DNA of 64,000 bases, from NCBI GenBank assembly GCA_028818375.1, contig JAPPOB010000009.1, positions 1-64,000 on the forward strand. Direction: 5' to 3'. Below the pieces are notes generated by a model. The model did not search any database and was not told the origin of the DNA. It saw only the letters and a list, made by a program, of their open reading frames with translations. The DNA comes from Anaerolineaceae bacterium. GTDB taxonomy: Bacteria > Chloroflexota > Anaerolineae > Aggregatilineales > Phototrophicaceae. The position numbers were made by a program, and so were the translations under genes. This document shows, piece after piece, positions 44,576 through 53,610 of this stretch. Position 1 is the first letter of the stretch. The number at the start of each line of letters is the position of its first letter.

Positions 44576-46313
44576 CCCCTTCACCCTGACCATCATTCAG
44601 GAACAGCTTCAGGCCGCCGCTGACGAAAGTTTTGTGCGCCTGGGTCGAGCCAGCAAGAGCCCCATCATCTACGAGGTGCTGGACTCCGCCTGCGCCCTGT
44701 TGACGCCGCAGGCGGAGTTGATCGCCGAGGCCCAGGGCGTGCCCGGCTTCACCGGGGTGCTGCCTGTGGCCGTGGAATCCATTCTGGAGAAGTTCGGCGC
44801 GGACGGCATGCGCGAGGGGGACATTTTCGCCACCAATGACCCCTATTCCGGCGGTGGTACTCATCTCAGCGATGTTTGCCTCGTCGGCCCGGTCATTGTC
44901 GATGGCGAGCTGGTGGCCTTCGCCGCCAACAAGGGGCACTGGACCGAACTCGGTGGCATGGCCCCCGGCAGCTGGACCACGGACGCAACCGAGATTTACC
45001 AGGAAGGGCTGCAACTGCCGGCCGTGCGCGTTTACGACGCCGGTGAGCCGGTGCGGGACATCATTGACCTGCTCGCCGCCAACGTGCGCCTGCCCGACAT
45101 GACGCTCAGCGACCTTTACGCCGGGGTGGCCGCCATCCGCGTCGCCGAGGCGCGCATCGCCGCCCTTTGCGAGCGACACGGCGTCGACGCCCTGCGCGCC
45201 AGCATCGACAGTCTGCTAAAGCAGGGGGAGCTGGTCGCGTGCACTGCGCTTGCCAAATTGCCAAAAGGTAGTTGGGAGGCGCAGGACTTCATGGATGACG
45301 ACGGCTTCAGTGACGAGAAGATTCCGGTGTGCGTGCGCATCACCGTCACCGACGAGGCATTCATCGCGGATTTCAGCGGTTCATCGCCACAGCGTCCCGG
45401 CCCGGTCAATGGCACCTGGGCGCGCCTGCAATCATCGGCGAGGGTGATGTTCAAGTCAGTCACCGCGCCGGACTACCCCAACAACGGCGGTTGCTTTCGC
45501 CCTGTGAAAGTGATTTGCCCGCCGGGGACCATCTTTACCGCGCAGCGCCCGGCGCCGGTCTCCACTTACTGGGAAGCGGGTGCGGCCGCGATCGACCTGC
45601 TCTGGCAGGCGCTCTGGCCCATCGCCGGCGAGCGACTCTCGGCGGGCCACTTTCTCAGCATTTGTGGCACCAATCTCAGCGGCACTTTCGATAATGGCGA
45701 GCTCTTCGTCCTGACGGAACCGCAGGCCGGCGGCTGGGGGGCGGCGCCGGCGCGCGACGGCCAGAATGGCCTTGTCGCCCAGGGCAATGGTGAAACCCGT
45801 AACATCCCGGTCGAAGTCTGTGAGTCGCGCTATCCCCTGCTGGTGGAACAGTATGCGCTGGACATCACGGCGCATGGCGCCGGGCGTTGGCGCGGCGGCC
45901 GCGGGATGGTGCGTGACTACCGTCTGACCGGACCCGCCGGTCACATCACCACCACCTACGGCCGGCACCGCATTCCGCCCTGGGGGGCGGACGGCGGCAA
46001 ACCGGGTTCGTCCAACAGCGCGGCGGTCATCCGCGCCGGCTCGGCGCAGCCGGAGGTTCGACGCGGCAAGCTGGCCAGATATCCCCTGTGCAGGGGCGAT
46101 CTGGTGCGTATCATCACCGGCAGCGGCGGCGGGCGCGGCAATCCGCTGGAGCGTCCGGCGGATGCCCTGCGCGAGGACTTGCGGGCCGGACTCGTCAGCC
46201 CGCAGCAGGCAATCGAGGATTACGGACTTCGCTTTGATCCGGAAACGCTGGAGTTGCTGGAGATCATGCCGGAGCGCCGTGAGTTTGCAAGGCAACTGAA
46301 TCCGGAGTTCTGA
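44565..46313 (+). CDS. hyuB: Hydantoinase/oxoprolinase B subunit, classical type, copy 2
   Basis: This 582-residue paralogue of the preceding gene has TNDPYSGGGTHLSDV and the same candidate metal ligands (D40, H100, D103, H125). Shared segments such as GGMAPGSWTTD and EIYQEGLQLPA show a common tandem origin. It starts 11 nt inside the previous gene. HyuA copy 2 begins 15 nt after its stop, so it could partner either HyuA. Whether both classical HyuB copies act in one complex is unknown. Confidence 0.9.
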   Translation: MAHDPFTLTIIQEQLQAAADESFVRLGRASKSPIIYEVLDSACALLTPQAELIAEAQGVPGFTGVLPVAVESILEKFGADGMREGDIFATNDPYSGGGTHLSDVCLVGPVIVDGELVAFAANKGHWTELGGMAPGSWTTDATEIYQEGLQLPAVRVYDAGEPVRDIIDLLAANVRLPDMTLSDLYAGVAAIRVAEARIAALCERHGVDALRASIDSLLKQGELVACTALAKLPKGSWEAQDFMDDDGFSDEKIPVCVRITVTDEAFIADFSGSSPQRPGPVNGTWARLQSSARVMFKSVTAPDYPNNGGCFRPVKVICPPGTIFTAQRPAPVSTYWEAGAAAIDLLWQALWPIAGERLSAGHFLSICGTNLSGTFDNGELFVLTEPQAGGWGAAPARDGQNGLVAQGNGETRNIPVEVCESRYPLLVEQYALDITAHGAGRWRGGRGMVRDYRLTGPAGHITTTYGRHRIPPWGADGGKPGSSNSAAVIRAGSAQPEVRRGKLARYPLCRGDLVRIITGSGGGRGNPLERPADALREDLRAGLVSPQQAIEDYGLRFDPETLELLEIMPERREFARQLNPEF

Positions 46314-46328
46314 GAGAGAGAGGAAGTC

Positions 46329-48380
46329 ATGCGCGTTTCAGTCGATGTAGGCGGCACCTTCACCGATGTCATCGTCCTTGACGAGGACAGCGGCGACATC
46401 CAGCTGGACAAGGTGGCGACCACGCCCGCCAATCCGGCCGAAGGTGTGTTGGAGGGTTTTGACAAGGTCGGCGCACAGACCGGTGACATTGAGTATTTTG
46501 TGCACGGCACGACACTTGGCATCAACGCGATGTTGACCCGCAGTGGCGCGAAGGTCGCCTTTGTCACCACGCGCGGCTTCCGCGATATCTACGTCCTCGG
46601 CCGGACCGATCGTGAGCCCATGTACGATTTCAAGTACAAAAAACCGAAGTCGCTGGTGCCGCGCTCGCTGTGCTTTGAAGTCACCGGGCGCCTGAATTAC
46701 AAAGGCCAGGTGCTGATCCCCTTTGACGCCGACCAGGCGCGTGAGGTGGCGCAACGAATCGTGGACCAGGGCGTGGAGTCGGTCGCCGTCTGTTTTCTGC
46801 ACAGTTACGCCAACCCGGCGCACGAACTGGCCTTCGAGAAGGTCTTCCAGGAAGTCGCGCCGCAGATTTCCGTCACCCTGTCACACCGCCTCAGCCGCGT
46901 CTATCGCGAATACGAGCGCTCCAGCACGACCGTCATCGATGCCTACATCAAGCCCATCACCCGCACCTACCTCACGCGCCTGAACAGCGAACTGGTTAAC
47001 GGCGGCTTCAACGGTAACTTTCTGATGACGCGTTCGGGCGGCGGCGCCATGACCCTGGACACCGCCCGCGAGGAACCGGCCCATCTCGTACTCTCCGGCC
47101 CGGCCGGCGGCGTCATTGGCGGCGCCTTTCTGGGCAAGTTGATCGACCTGACCAACATGATCACCGTGGACATGGGCGGCACCAGTCTGGATGCCTCGCT
47201 CATCGCCGAGGGCGAACCGACGGTCGAGAATGAACAGGTCTTCCAGACCCTGCCGATCTCCATTCCAACCATCGACATCCACACCATCGGCGCGGGCGGC
47301 GGCAGCATCGCCTGGGTGGATGAGGGCGGCCACCTGCAGGTGGGCCCGCAAAGCGCCGGCGCCGACCCCGGCCCGGCCTGCTACAACAAGGACGGCCAGC
47401 AGGCCACCTTCACCGACGCAGCCCTCCAAATCGGCTTCCTCAACCCGGACAATTTCCTTGGCGGCGAAATAGACATCGACCCGGCCCTGGCCGAGGCGGC
47501 CATTGAACGCCTTGCGCAGCAACTTGGCATGGGCCTGAATGACGTGGCCGCCGGCATCGTCAGCATCCTCGAGGCCAAGATGGCCGGCGCCGTGCGCGTC
47601 ATCTCGGTCGAGCGCGGCTACCATCCGCGCGACTTCGCGCTCTGCGCCTTCGGTGGCGGCGGCGCTTTCGTGGCCGCCAATATCTCTCGCGAACTGGGCG
47701 TTCCGCTGGCGATCATTCCGCCGGGACCCGGCAACTTTTCCGCCCTCGGCATGCTGATGGTTGACGTGGTGCACGACTACGCCCGTACGCACATCACCGG
47801 CCTTGTCGATATGGACCCCGCCCAGGCGAACCAGGTCTACACTGAACTGGCGGCCCAGGGCCAGGCCGCGCTGGCGAGCGATGGCTTCGGCGCGGACCAG
47901 CAGCAGTACCTCCCCAGCGCCGAGATGCGCTACCGCGGCCAGGAACACACCGTAAACATTCCCTTGCCCGGCGTGACGCTCTCGACAGATGATATCCCGC
48001 TCATCACCGAACGCTTCCACGCGGCCCATCTGCAGCAGTATGGCCACAGCATGATGCAGGACCCGATCGAAATCGTGACCCTGCGCCTGCGGGCCGTCGG
48101 CCTGTTGCCGCGCCCGGACCTGGCCCGCGCCGAGACTGGCAGTGGCAACCTTGCCGCAGCCTCGCGCGGCAGTCGTATGGTCTACGACCGGGCCAGCAGT
48201 TCACAAATCGAATACCAGGTTTATGACCGCATGAAGCTGGGCGCCGGCGACAGCCTGTCCGGACCTGCGATTGTCGAGGAGCCCAGCTCCACGACCATGG
48301 TGCATACGGGCGATGCGCTGACCGTCGGCGACTACGGCGAGTTGCAGATCCGGATCGCCCAACGGGGTGACAACGGCTGA
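46329..48380 (+). CDS. hyuA: Hydantoinase/oxoprolinase A subunit, copy 2
   Basis: This 683-residue HyuA begins RVSVDVGGTFTDVIV, has the second loop VDMGGTSLDASLI and the GGGSIAWVDEGG and GPQSAGADPGPAC segments. It is clearly diverged from copy 1 through its middle. AGAGAGGAAG precedes the ATG. Its stop overlaps the first array HyuB by 1 nt. It is the only HyuA next to the six-gene HyuB array, so it may have to serve several B subunits. Confidence 0.92.
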   Translation: MRVSVDVGGTFTDVIVLDEDSGDIQLDKVATTPANPAEGVLEGFDKVGAQTGDIEYFVHGTTLGINAMLTRSGAKVAFVTTRGFRDIYVLGRTDREPMYDFKYKKPKSLVPRSLCFEVTGRLNYKGQVLIPFDADQAREVAQRIVDQGVESVAVCFLHSYANPAHELAFEKVFQEVAPQISVTLSHRLSRVYREYERSSTTVIDAYIKPITRTYLTRLNSELVNGGFNGNFLMTRSGGGAMTLDTAREEPAHLVLSGPAGGVIGGAFLGKLIDLTNMITVDMGGTSLDASLIAEGEPTVENEQVFQTLPISIPTIDIHTIGAGGGSIAWVDEGGHLQVGPQSAGADPGPACYNKDGQQATFTDAALQIGFLNPDNFLGGEIDIDPALAEAAIERLAQQLGMGLNDVAAGIVSILEAKMAGAVRVISVERGYHPRDFALCAFGGGGAFVAANISRELGVPLAIIPPGPGNFSALGMLMVDVVHDYARTHITGLVDMDPAQANQVYTELAAQGQAALASDGFGADQQQYLPSAEMRYRGQEHTVNIPLPGVTLSTDDIPLITERFHAAHLQQYGHSMMQDPIEIVTLRLRAVGLLPRPDLARAETGSGNLAAASRGSRMVYDRASSSQIEYQVYDRMKLGAGDSLSGPAIVEEPSSTTMVHTGDALTVGDYGELQIRIAQRGDNG

Positions 48381-50098
48381 TGGCTGAACTGGACCTCATC
48401 ACGACGGAGGTCATCCACAACTACCTGCTCTCGGCCGCGCGTGAGATGGAGCGCAACCTGATGCGCACCTCCTACAATACGATCGTCTACGAAATTCGCG
48501 ATTTCGGCCTGGGCATCTACGACCGCCACTGCCGTTTGCTGGCGGAAGCGCCAGGCCTGGCCATCTTCACGCGCGGCAACGACTACGGCCTCGGAAAGAC
48601 TATCGAGTTTGTCGGCGAGGAAAACATGGAACCGGGCGACCTGCTCCTGACCTCCTATCCCTACTGGAGCTCGGCGCACCCGATGGACGTGTTGGCAATC
48701 TCTCCCATCTTTGCCTGTGGCGAGCTGGTGGGCTATACGGCCATCAAGCTGCACTGGCTGGACCTGGGTCAGAAAGACCCCGGCTACGTCCTCGATTCCG
48801 TCGACGTCTTCCAGGAGGGCCTGATCATGCCCGGCCTGAAGATCTACAAGGCCGGCGTGCGGGATGAAGAGATCTACAACCTGATTCGTTTCAACAGCCG
48901 CCTGCCGGACCGCGTCATTGGCGACATGAACGCGCAAATCTCCGCCTGTCGCACGGGCGAGCGCCGCGTCTCGGAGCTCGTGGAGAGATTCGGCGTGGAA
49001 CTGTACCAGCAGGCGGTCGAGGCCATCCTCGACCATGGCGAGCGGGTCGCGCGCGCGCGCCTGGCGGCGCTGCCGAAGGGCGCCTGGACGGCCGAGGACT
49101 GGGCCGACGATGACGGTGTGGACCGCGACACCATGTTGAAACTGAGGTGTACGGTGACCGTCACGGATGACGAGTTCATCGTGGACTGGAGCGGCTCGAA
49201 TCCTGCCTGTCTGGGCCCCATGAATCTGCCCATCGGGCTGACCGAGGGCGTCAGCGGCCTGGCCTTCAAGGGCGTCTCCACGCCGGATTTGCCCGCCAAT
49301 GACGGCCACTACCGTCCGTTGCGGGTCATCGCCCCGCCGGGTGAACTGATGAATGCCCAGCATCCCGCAGCGACCTTTTTCATCTGGACCGGCATCCTCG
49401 CGCCCGAAGTGATCTTCAAGGCGCTGGCCGAGGGAATGCCCGAACGGGTGCAGGCCTGCAGCGGCGGGGACATCTTCACCGTGATGGGCCTGGGCATGCA
49501 TCCCGAGACCGGCGTTCCCTGGCTGGAGGCGACCAACGAGGCGGTTGGCTTTGGCGCCTTCGCCGGCAACGATGGCGAGGATGCCATCATGCACGTCAGC
49601 GAACCCGGCTGCCGCAACAATCCCGTCGAGGTGCTGGAAAGCAAGGCCCCCTGGATCATCGAGACCTACCACATGCGACGCGATTCCGGCGGCCCGGGCA
49701 AATATCGCGGAGGCGTGGGTATCACCCGCGTCTATCGCTTCCTGCATCCCTCTTCCGCCCTGACCCTGGTCAAGAAGACCAAGTCCGCCCCCTGGGGCAT
49801 GGCCGGCGGCCAGGAAGCCGAAGGCGGGCATGTCATCGTCTGGCCCGGGACGGACAGGGAAGAGCGCACCGGCGCCATCTACTATCAAATGGAGGCCGAA
49901 GACGTCATCCGCAACAATTCCGGCGGTGGCGGCGGCTGGGGCAATCCGCTTGAACGCGAAGCGCAGCGTGTGCTTGCTGACGTCATCAACGACTTCGTAT
50001 CGCTGGAAGCGGCGAGACGCGACTACGGCGTCGTCATTGACGAGGGCTCGCTGGCTATCGACCAGGCGGCCACCGCCGCCCTGCGAGCGAAGCGATGA
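48380..50098 (+). CDS. Array HyuB-like protein 1 (subtype A, most diverged)
   Basis: This 572-residue HyuB-like protein is the first of six in tandem. The classical NDP..GGTHL motif is replaced by TSYPYWSSAHPMDV, but D41, H100, D103 and H125 keep their spacing, so metal binding may be retained. It ends with the glycine-rich NNSGGGGGWGNP. Compared with other subtype A copies it has QHPAATFFIWTGILAPEVIF in place of the IPPAPTFTVWAALLAP type. It overlaps HyuA by 1 nt and the next copy by 4 nt, so expression is coupled to both. Confidence 0.88.
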   Translation: MAELDLITTEVIHNYLLSAAREMERNLMRTSYNTIVYEIRDFGLGIYDRHCRLLAEAPGLAIFTRGNDYGLGKTIEFVGEENMEPGDLLLTSYPYWSSAHPMDVLAISPIFACGELVGYTAIKLHWLDLGQKDPGYVLDSVDVFQEGLIMPGLKIYKAGVRDEEIYNLIRFNSRLPDRVIGDMNAQISACRTGERRVSELVERFGVELYQQAVEAILDHGERVARARLAALPKGAWTAEDWADDDGVDRDTMLKLRCTVTVTDDEFIVDWSGSNPACLGPMNLPIGLTEGVSGLAFKGVSTPDLPANDGHYRPLRVIAPPGELMNAQHPAATFFIWTGILAPEVIFKALAEGMPERVQACSGGDIFTVMGLGMHPETGVPWLEATNEAVGFGAFAGNDGEDAIMHVSEPGCRNNPVEVLESKAPWIIETYHMRRDSGGPGKYRGGVGITRVYRFLHPSSALTLVKKTKSAPWGMAGGQEAEGGHVIVWPGTDREERTGAIYYQMEAEDVIRNNSGGGGGWGNPLEREAQRVLADVINDFVSLEAARRDYGVVIDEGSLAIDQAATAALRAKR

Positions 50099-51837
50099 GG
50101 GAATCCACACAGGAACGGTCTGAGGTCGCCCTCGACCCCATCACCGTGGAGGTTATTCACAACTACCTGCTCTCCGCCGCCCGTGAGATGGAGCGCAATC
50201 TCATGCGCACCTCCTACAGCACGGTGATCTATGAACTCCGCGATTTTGGCCTCGGCATCTACGACCGCGACTGTCGCATGCTCTCTGAAGCGCCTGGCCT
50301 GGCCGTCTTCACCCGCGGCAACGACTACGGCTTGCAGAAGACGGTCGAATTCGTCGGCGAAGAGAACATGGAACCCGGCGACCTGTTGCTTACGTCCTAC
50401 CCCTACTGGAGTTCGGCTCATCCCCTGGACGTCCTCGCCGTTTCTCCCATTTTCGCCGCCGGCGAGCTGGTCGGCTACACCGCCATCAAGCAGCACTGGC
50501 TCGACCTCGGCCAGAAGGACCCCGGCTATATCCTTGATTCTGTCGATGTCTTTCAGGAAGGGCTGCTCATGCCCGGCCTCAAGCTCTACAAGGCCGGCGT
50601 GCTCGACCAGGAAGTCGAGAACCTGCTGCGCTTCAACAGTCGTTTGCCGGAGCGCATCATCGGCGACCTCAACGCGCAAATCTCCGCCTGCCGCACCGGC
50701 GAGCGTCGCGTCGCCGAACTCGTGCAACGCTTTGGCCTCGACCTTTTCCGCAAGGCAACGGCGGCCATCCTCGACCACGGCGAGCAACTGGCGCGCGTAC
50801 GTCTGGCAGAATTGCCCAACGGCACCTGGGAGGCCCAGGACTGGGCCGATGATGACGGCATCGACCATGACACAATGCTGAAACTCAAGGTAAAGGTCAC
50901 GGTCACGGATGACGAGTTCATCGTGGACTGGAGCGGCTCCCATCCTGCCACGCCGGGCCCCATGAACTTGCCGATTGGCCTGACTGAAGGCGTGAGTGCG
51001 CTGGCATTCAAGGGCGTTACCACGCCGGATACGCCCGCCAACAGCGGCAACTATCGGCCGCTGAAAGTCATCGCCCCGGCCGGCGAAATGATGCATGCCA
51101 TCCCGCCCGCGCCGACCTTCACCGTCTGGGCCGCCCTGCTGGCGCCCGAAGTGATCCTCAAGGCCCTCTCGCAGGGCATGCCCGACCGCATTCCAGCCTG
51201 CAGTGGCGGCGACGTCTTTAGCGTCATGGGGCTGGGCATACACCCGGAGACAGGCCTGCCCTGGCTGGAGGCGACCAACGAGGGCATCGGCTTCGGCGCT
51301 TACGCCGGCAGCGACGGCGAGGATGCCATCATGCACCTCAGCGAACCCGGCTGCCGTAACGTTCCGATTGAAATCATGGAGACCAAGGGGCCCTGGATCA
51401 TTGAGACCTACAGGATGCGCAGGGATTCCGGGGGGCCGGGCAAGTATCGCGGTGGCGTGGGAGTCACCCGTAGCTATCGTTTTTTGCACCCCTCCTCAAC
51501 CCTGACGCTGGTCAAGAAAACAAAGTCCGCGCCCTGGGGCATGGAAGGGGGCCATGACGCTGAAGTCGGCCACGTCATCGTGTGGCCGGGCTCCGACAAG
51601 GAGGAGCGGACCGGCGCCATTTATTACCGGATGGAAGCCGAGGAAGTCATCCAGAACAATTCGGGCGGTGGCGGCGGCTGGGGCGACCCCCGGCAGCGGG
51701 ACCCGCAGCGTGTGCTGGAAGACGTCATCAACGACTTCGTATCGCTGGAATCGGCGCGACGCGACTACGGCGTGGCCATTGATTCGGAAACCATGACCAT
51801 CGACCAGGACGCCACGGCGGCCCTGCGCCCGGCCTAA
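50095..51837 (+). CDS. Array HyuB-like protein 2 (subtype A)
   Basis: This 580-residue copy has a slightly longer N-terminus (MRESTQERSEVALD). It carries TRGNDYGL, TSYPYWSSAHPLDV and candidate ligands D50, H109, D112 and H134. Long identical stretches are shared with array copies 3 and 6. It starts in the stop of copy 1 (ATGA) and ends 27 nt before copy 3. The reaction is unknown; cyclic-amide hydrolysis or carboxylation with the HyuA partner are the family options. Confidence 0.88.
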   Translation: MRESTQERSEVALDPITVEVIHNYLLSAAREMERNLMRTSYSTVIYELRDFGLGIYDRDCRMLSEAPGLAVFTRGNDYGLQKTVEFVGEENMEPGDLLLTSYPYWSSAHPLDVLAVSPIFAAGELVGYTAIKQHWLDLGQKDPGYILDSVDVFQEGLLMPGLKLYKAGVLDQEVENLLRFNSRLPERIIGDLNAQISACRTGERRVAELVQRFGLDLFRKATAAILDHGEQLARVRLAELPNGTWEAQDWADDDGIDHDTMLKLKVKVTVTDDEFIVDWSGSHPATPGPMNLPIGLTEGVSALAFKGVTTPDTPANSGNYRPLKVIAPAGEMMHAIPPAPTFTVWAALLAPEVILKALSQGMPDRIPACSGGDVFSVMGLGIHPETGLPWLEATNEGIGFGAYAGSDGEDAIMHLSEPGCRNVPIEIMETKGPWIIETYRMRRDSGGPGKYRGGVGVTRSYRFLHPSSTLTLVKKTKSAPWGMEGGHDAEVGHVIVWPGSDKEERTGAIYYRMEAEEVIQNNSGGGGGWGDPRQRDPQRVLEDVINDFVSLESARRDYGVAIDSETMTIDQDATAALRPA

Positions 51838-51864
51838 TGGCAGGCTTCAGACAGGAGACGGCTG

Positions 51865-53586
51865 ATGAGCAAATCAAACGGACTGGACCCCATCACCATC
51901 GAGGTCATCCACAACTATCTGCTTTCCGCCGCGCGTGAAATGGAACGCAACCTCATGCGCACCTCCTACAGCACGATCATCTATGAATTGCGCGATTTCG
52001 GTCTTGGGCTCTACGACCGCAATTGCCGCATGCTCTCCGAGGCGCCCGGCCTGGCGGTCTTCACCCGCGGCAACGACTACGGCCTGCAAAAGACCGTGGA
52101 GTACGTCGGTGCGGAGAACATGGAGCCGGGCGATCTGCTCTTGACCTCCTACCCCTACTGGAGCTCGGCGCATCCGCTGGACGTTCTGGCCGTTTCGCCG
52201 ATATTCGCCTGCGGCGAACTGGTCGGCTATACCGCCATCAAACAGCACTGGCTGGACCTCGGCCAGAAGGACGCAGGTTACATCCTCGACTCCGTCGACG
52301 TCTTCCAGGAAGGCCTGCTCATGCCCGGCCTGAAACTCTACAAGGCTGGCGTGCTCGACCAGGAGATCGAGAACCTGCTGCGCTTCAACAGCCGCATGCC
52401 GGACAACATCATTGGCGATCTGAACGCACAGATCTCCGCCTGCCGTACCGGCGAATTGCGCGTCGCCAGCCTGGTCGAGCGCTACGGTCTGGACACTTAT
52501 TTCAACGCCGTCGAGGCAATTCTCGACCATGGCGAGCGCATGGCGCGGTCCCGTCTGGCAGCACTGCCCAACGGCACCTGGGAGGCCGAGGACTGGGCCG
52601 ACGATGACGGCATCGACCGGGACACGATGCTGAAGCTGAAGGTGAAAGTTACTGTGACGGACGACGAGTTCATCGTCGACTGGAGCGGATCCCACCCTGC
52701 CACCGTCGGGCCCATGAACATGCCCGTCGGCCTCACCCAGGGCGTCAGCGCCCTCGCTTTCAAGGGCATCACCACGCCGGACAGCCCCGCCAACGACGGC
52801 AACTACCGACCGTTGACAGTCATTGCACCGCCGGGCGAAATCATGCATGCCATCCCGCCGGCGCCCTGCTTCACCGTCTGGGCCGGCCTGCTGGCGCCAG
52901 AGGTGATCCTGAAGGCCCTGTCAACGGGCATGCCGGACCATATCCCGGCCTGCAGCGGCGGCGACGTCTTCGACGTGATGGGCGTTGGCGTGCATCCGGA
53001 GACGGGGCATCCCTGGCTGCAGGCGACCAATGAGGCCGTCGGCTTCGGCGGCCATGCCGGTGGTGACGGCGAGGATGGCATTATGCATCTCAGCGAACCA
53101 GGCTGCCGCAACATTCCGATCGAAATTCTGGAGACCAAGGCCCCCTGGATTATCGAAAACTACTATCTGCGCCGCGATTCAGCAGGGGCTGGCAAGTACC
53201 GCGGCGGCGTAGGGGTCACCCGCACCTATCGCTTCCTGCACCCCTCCACCACGCTGACCCTGGTCAAGAAGACGAAGTCCGCACCCTGGGGCATGGCCGG
53301 CGGCATGGACGCCGAGGTGGGCCACGTCATCGTCTGGCCCGGCACGGACAGGCAGGAAATCACCGGCGCCATTCACTACCCGATGGATGCCGAGGATGTC
53401 ATCTGCAACAACTCGGGAGGCGGTGGCGGCTGGGGCGACCCCCGCGAACGCGATGTCGGGCTGGTCCTGGAGGACGTCATCAACGATTTGGTTTCGCTTG
53501 AGTCGGCGAGGCGTGATTACGGCGTCGCGATCGACCCGGAAACCATGTCCATTGACGAGGCCGCCACGGCCGAACTGCGGAGTTAG
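51865..53586 (+). CDS. Array HyuB-like protein 3 (subtype A)
   Basis: This 573-residue copy is very close to copies 2 and 6. It has D44, H103, D106 and H128, the GDLNAQISACRTGE segment and the glycine-rich NNSGGGGGWGDP end. An AGGAGA site precedes the ATG. Small changes cluster at surface-like positions (RMPDNIIGDL, HAGGDGEDGIM). The 24-nt gap to copy 4 is similar to the other late gaps, consistent with duplication of gene plus ribosome site as one unit. Confidence 0.88.
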   Translation: MSKSNGLDPITIEVIHNYLLSAAREMERNLMRTSYSTIIYELRDFGLGLYDRNCRMLSEAPGLAVFTRGNDYGLQKTVEYVGAENMEPGDLLLTSYPYWSSAHPLDVLAVSPIFACGELVGYTAIKQHWLDLGQKDAGYILDSVDVFQEGLLMPGLKLYKAGVLDQEIENLLRFNSRMPDNIIGDLNAQISACRTGELRVASLVERYGLDTYFNAVEAILDHGERMARSRLAALPNGTWEAEDWADDDGIDRDTMLKLKVKVTVTDDEFIVDWSGSHPATVGPMNMPVGLTQGVSALAFKGITTPDSPANDGNYRPLTVIAPPGEIMHAIPPAPCFTVWAGLLAPEVILKALSTGMPDHIPACSGGDVFDVMGVGVHPETGHPWLQATNEAVGFGGHAGGDGEDGIMHLSEPGCRNIPIEILETKAPWIIENYYLRRDSAGAGKYRGGVGVTRTYRFLHPSTTLTLVKKTKSAPWGMAGGMDAEVGHVIVWPGTDRQEITGAIHYPMDAEDVICNNSGGGGGWGDPRERDVGLVLEDVINDLVSLESARRDYGVAIDPETMSIDEAATAELRS

Positions 53587-53610
53587 AAGGTACCTGGGGG
53601 AGAGTCGAGC

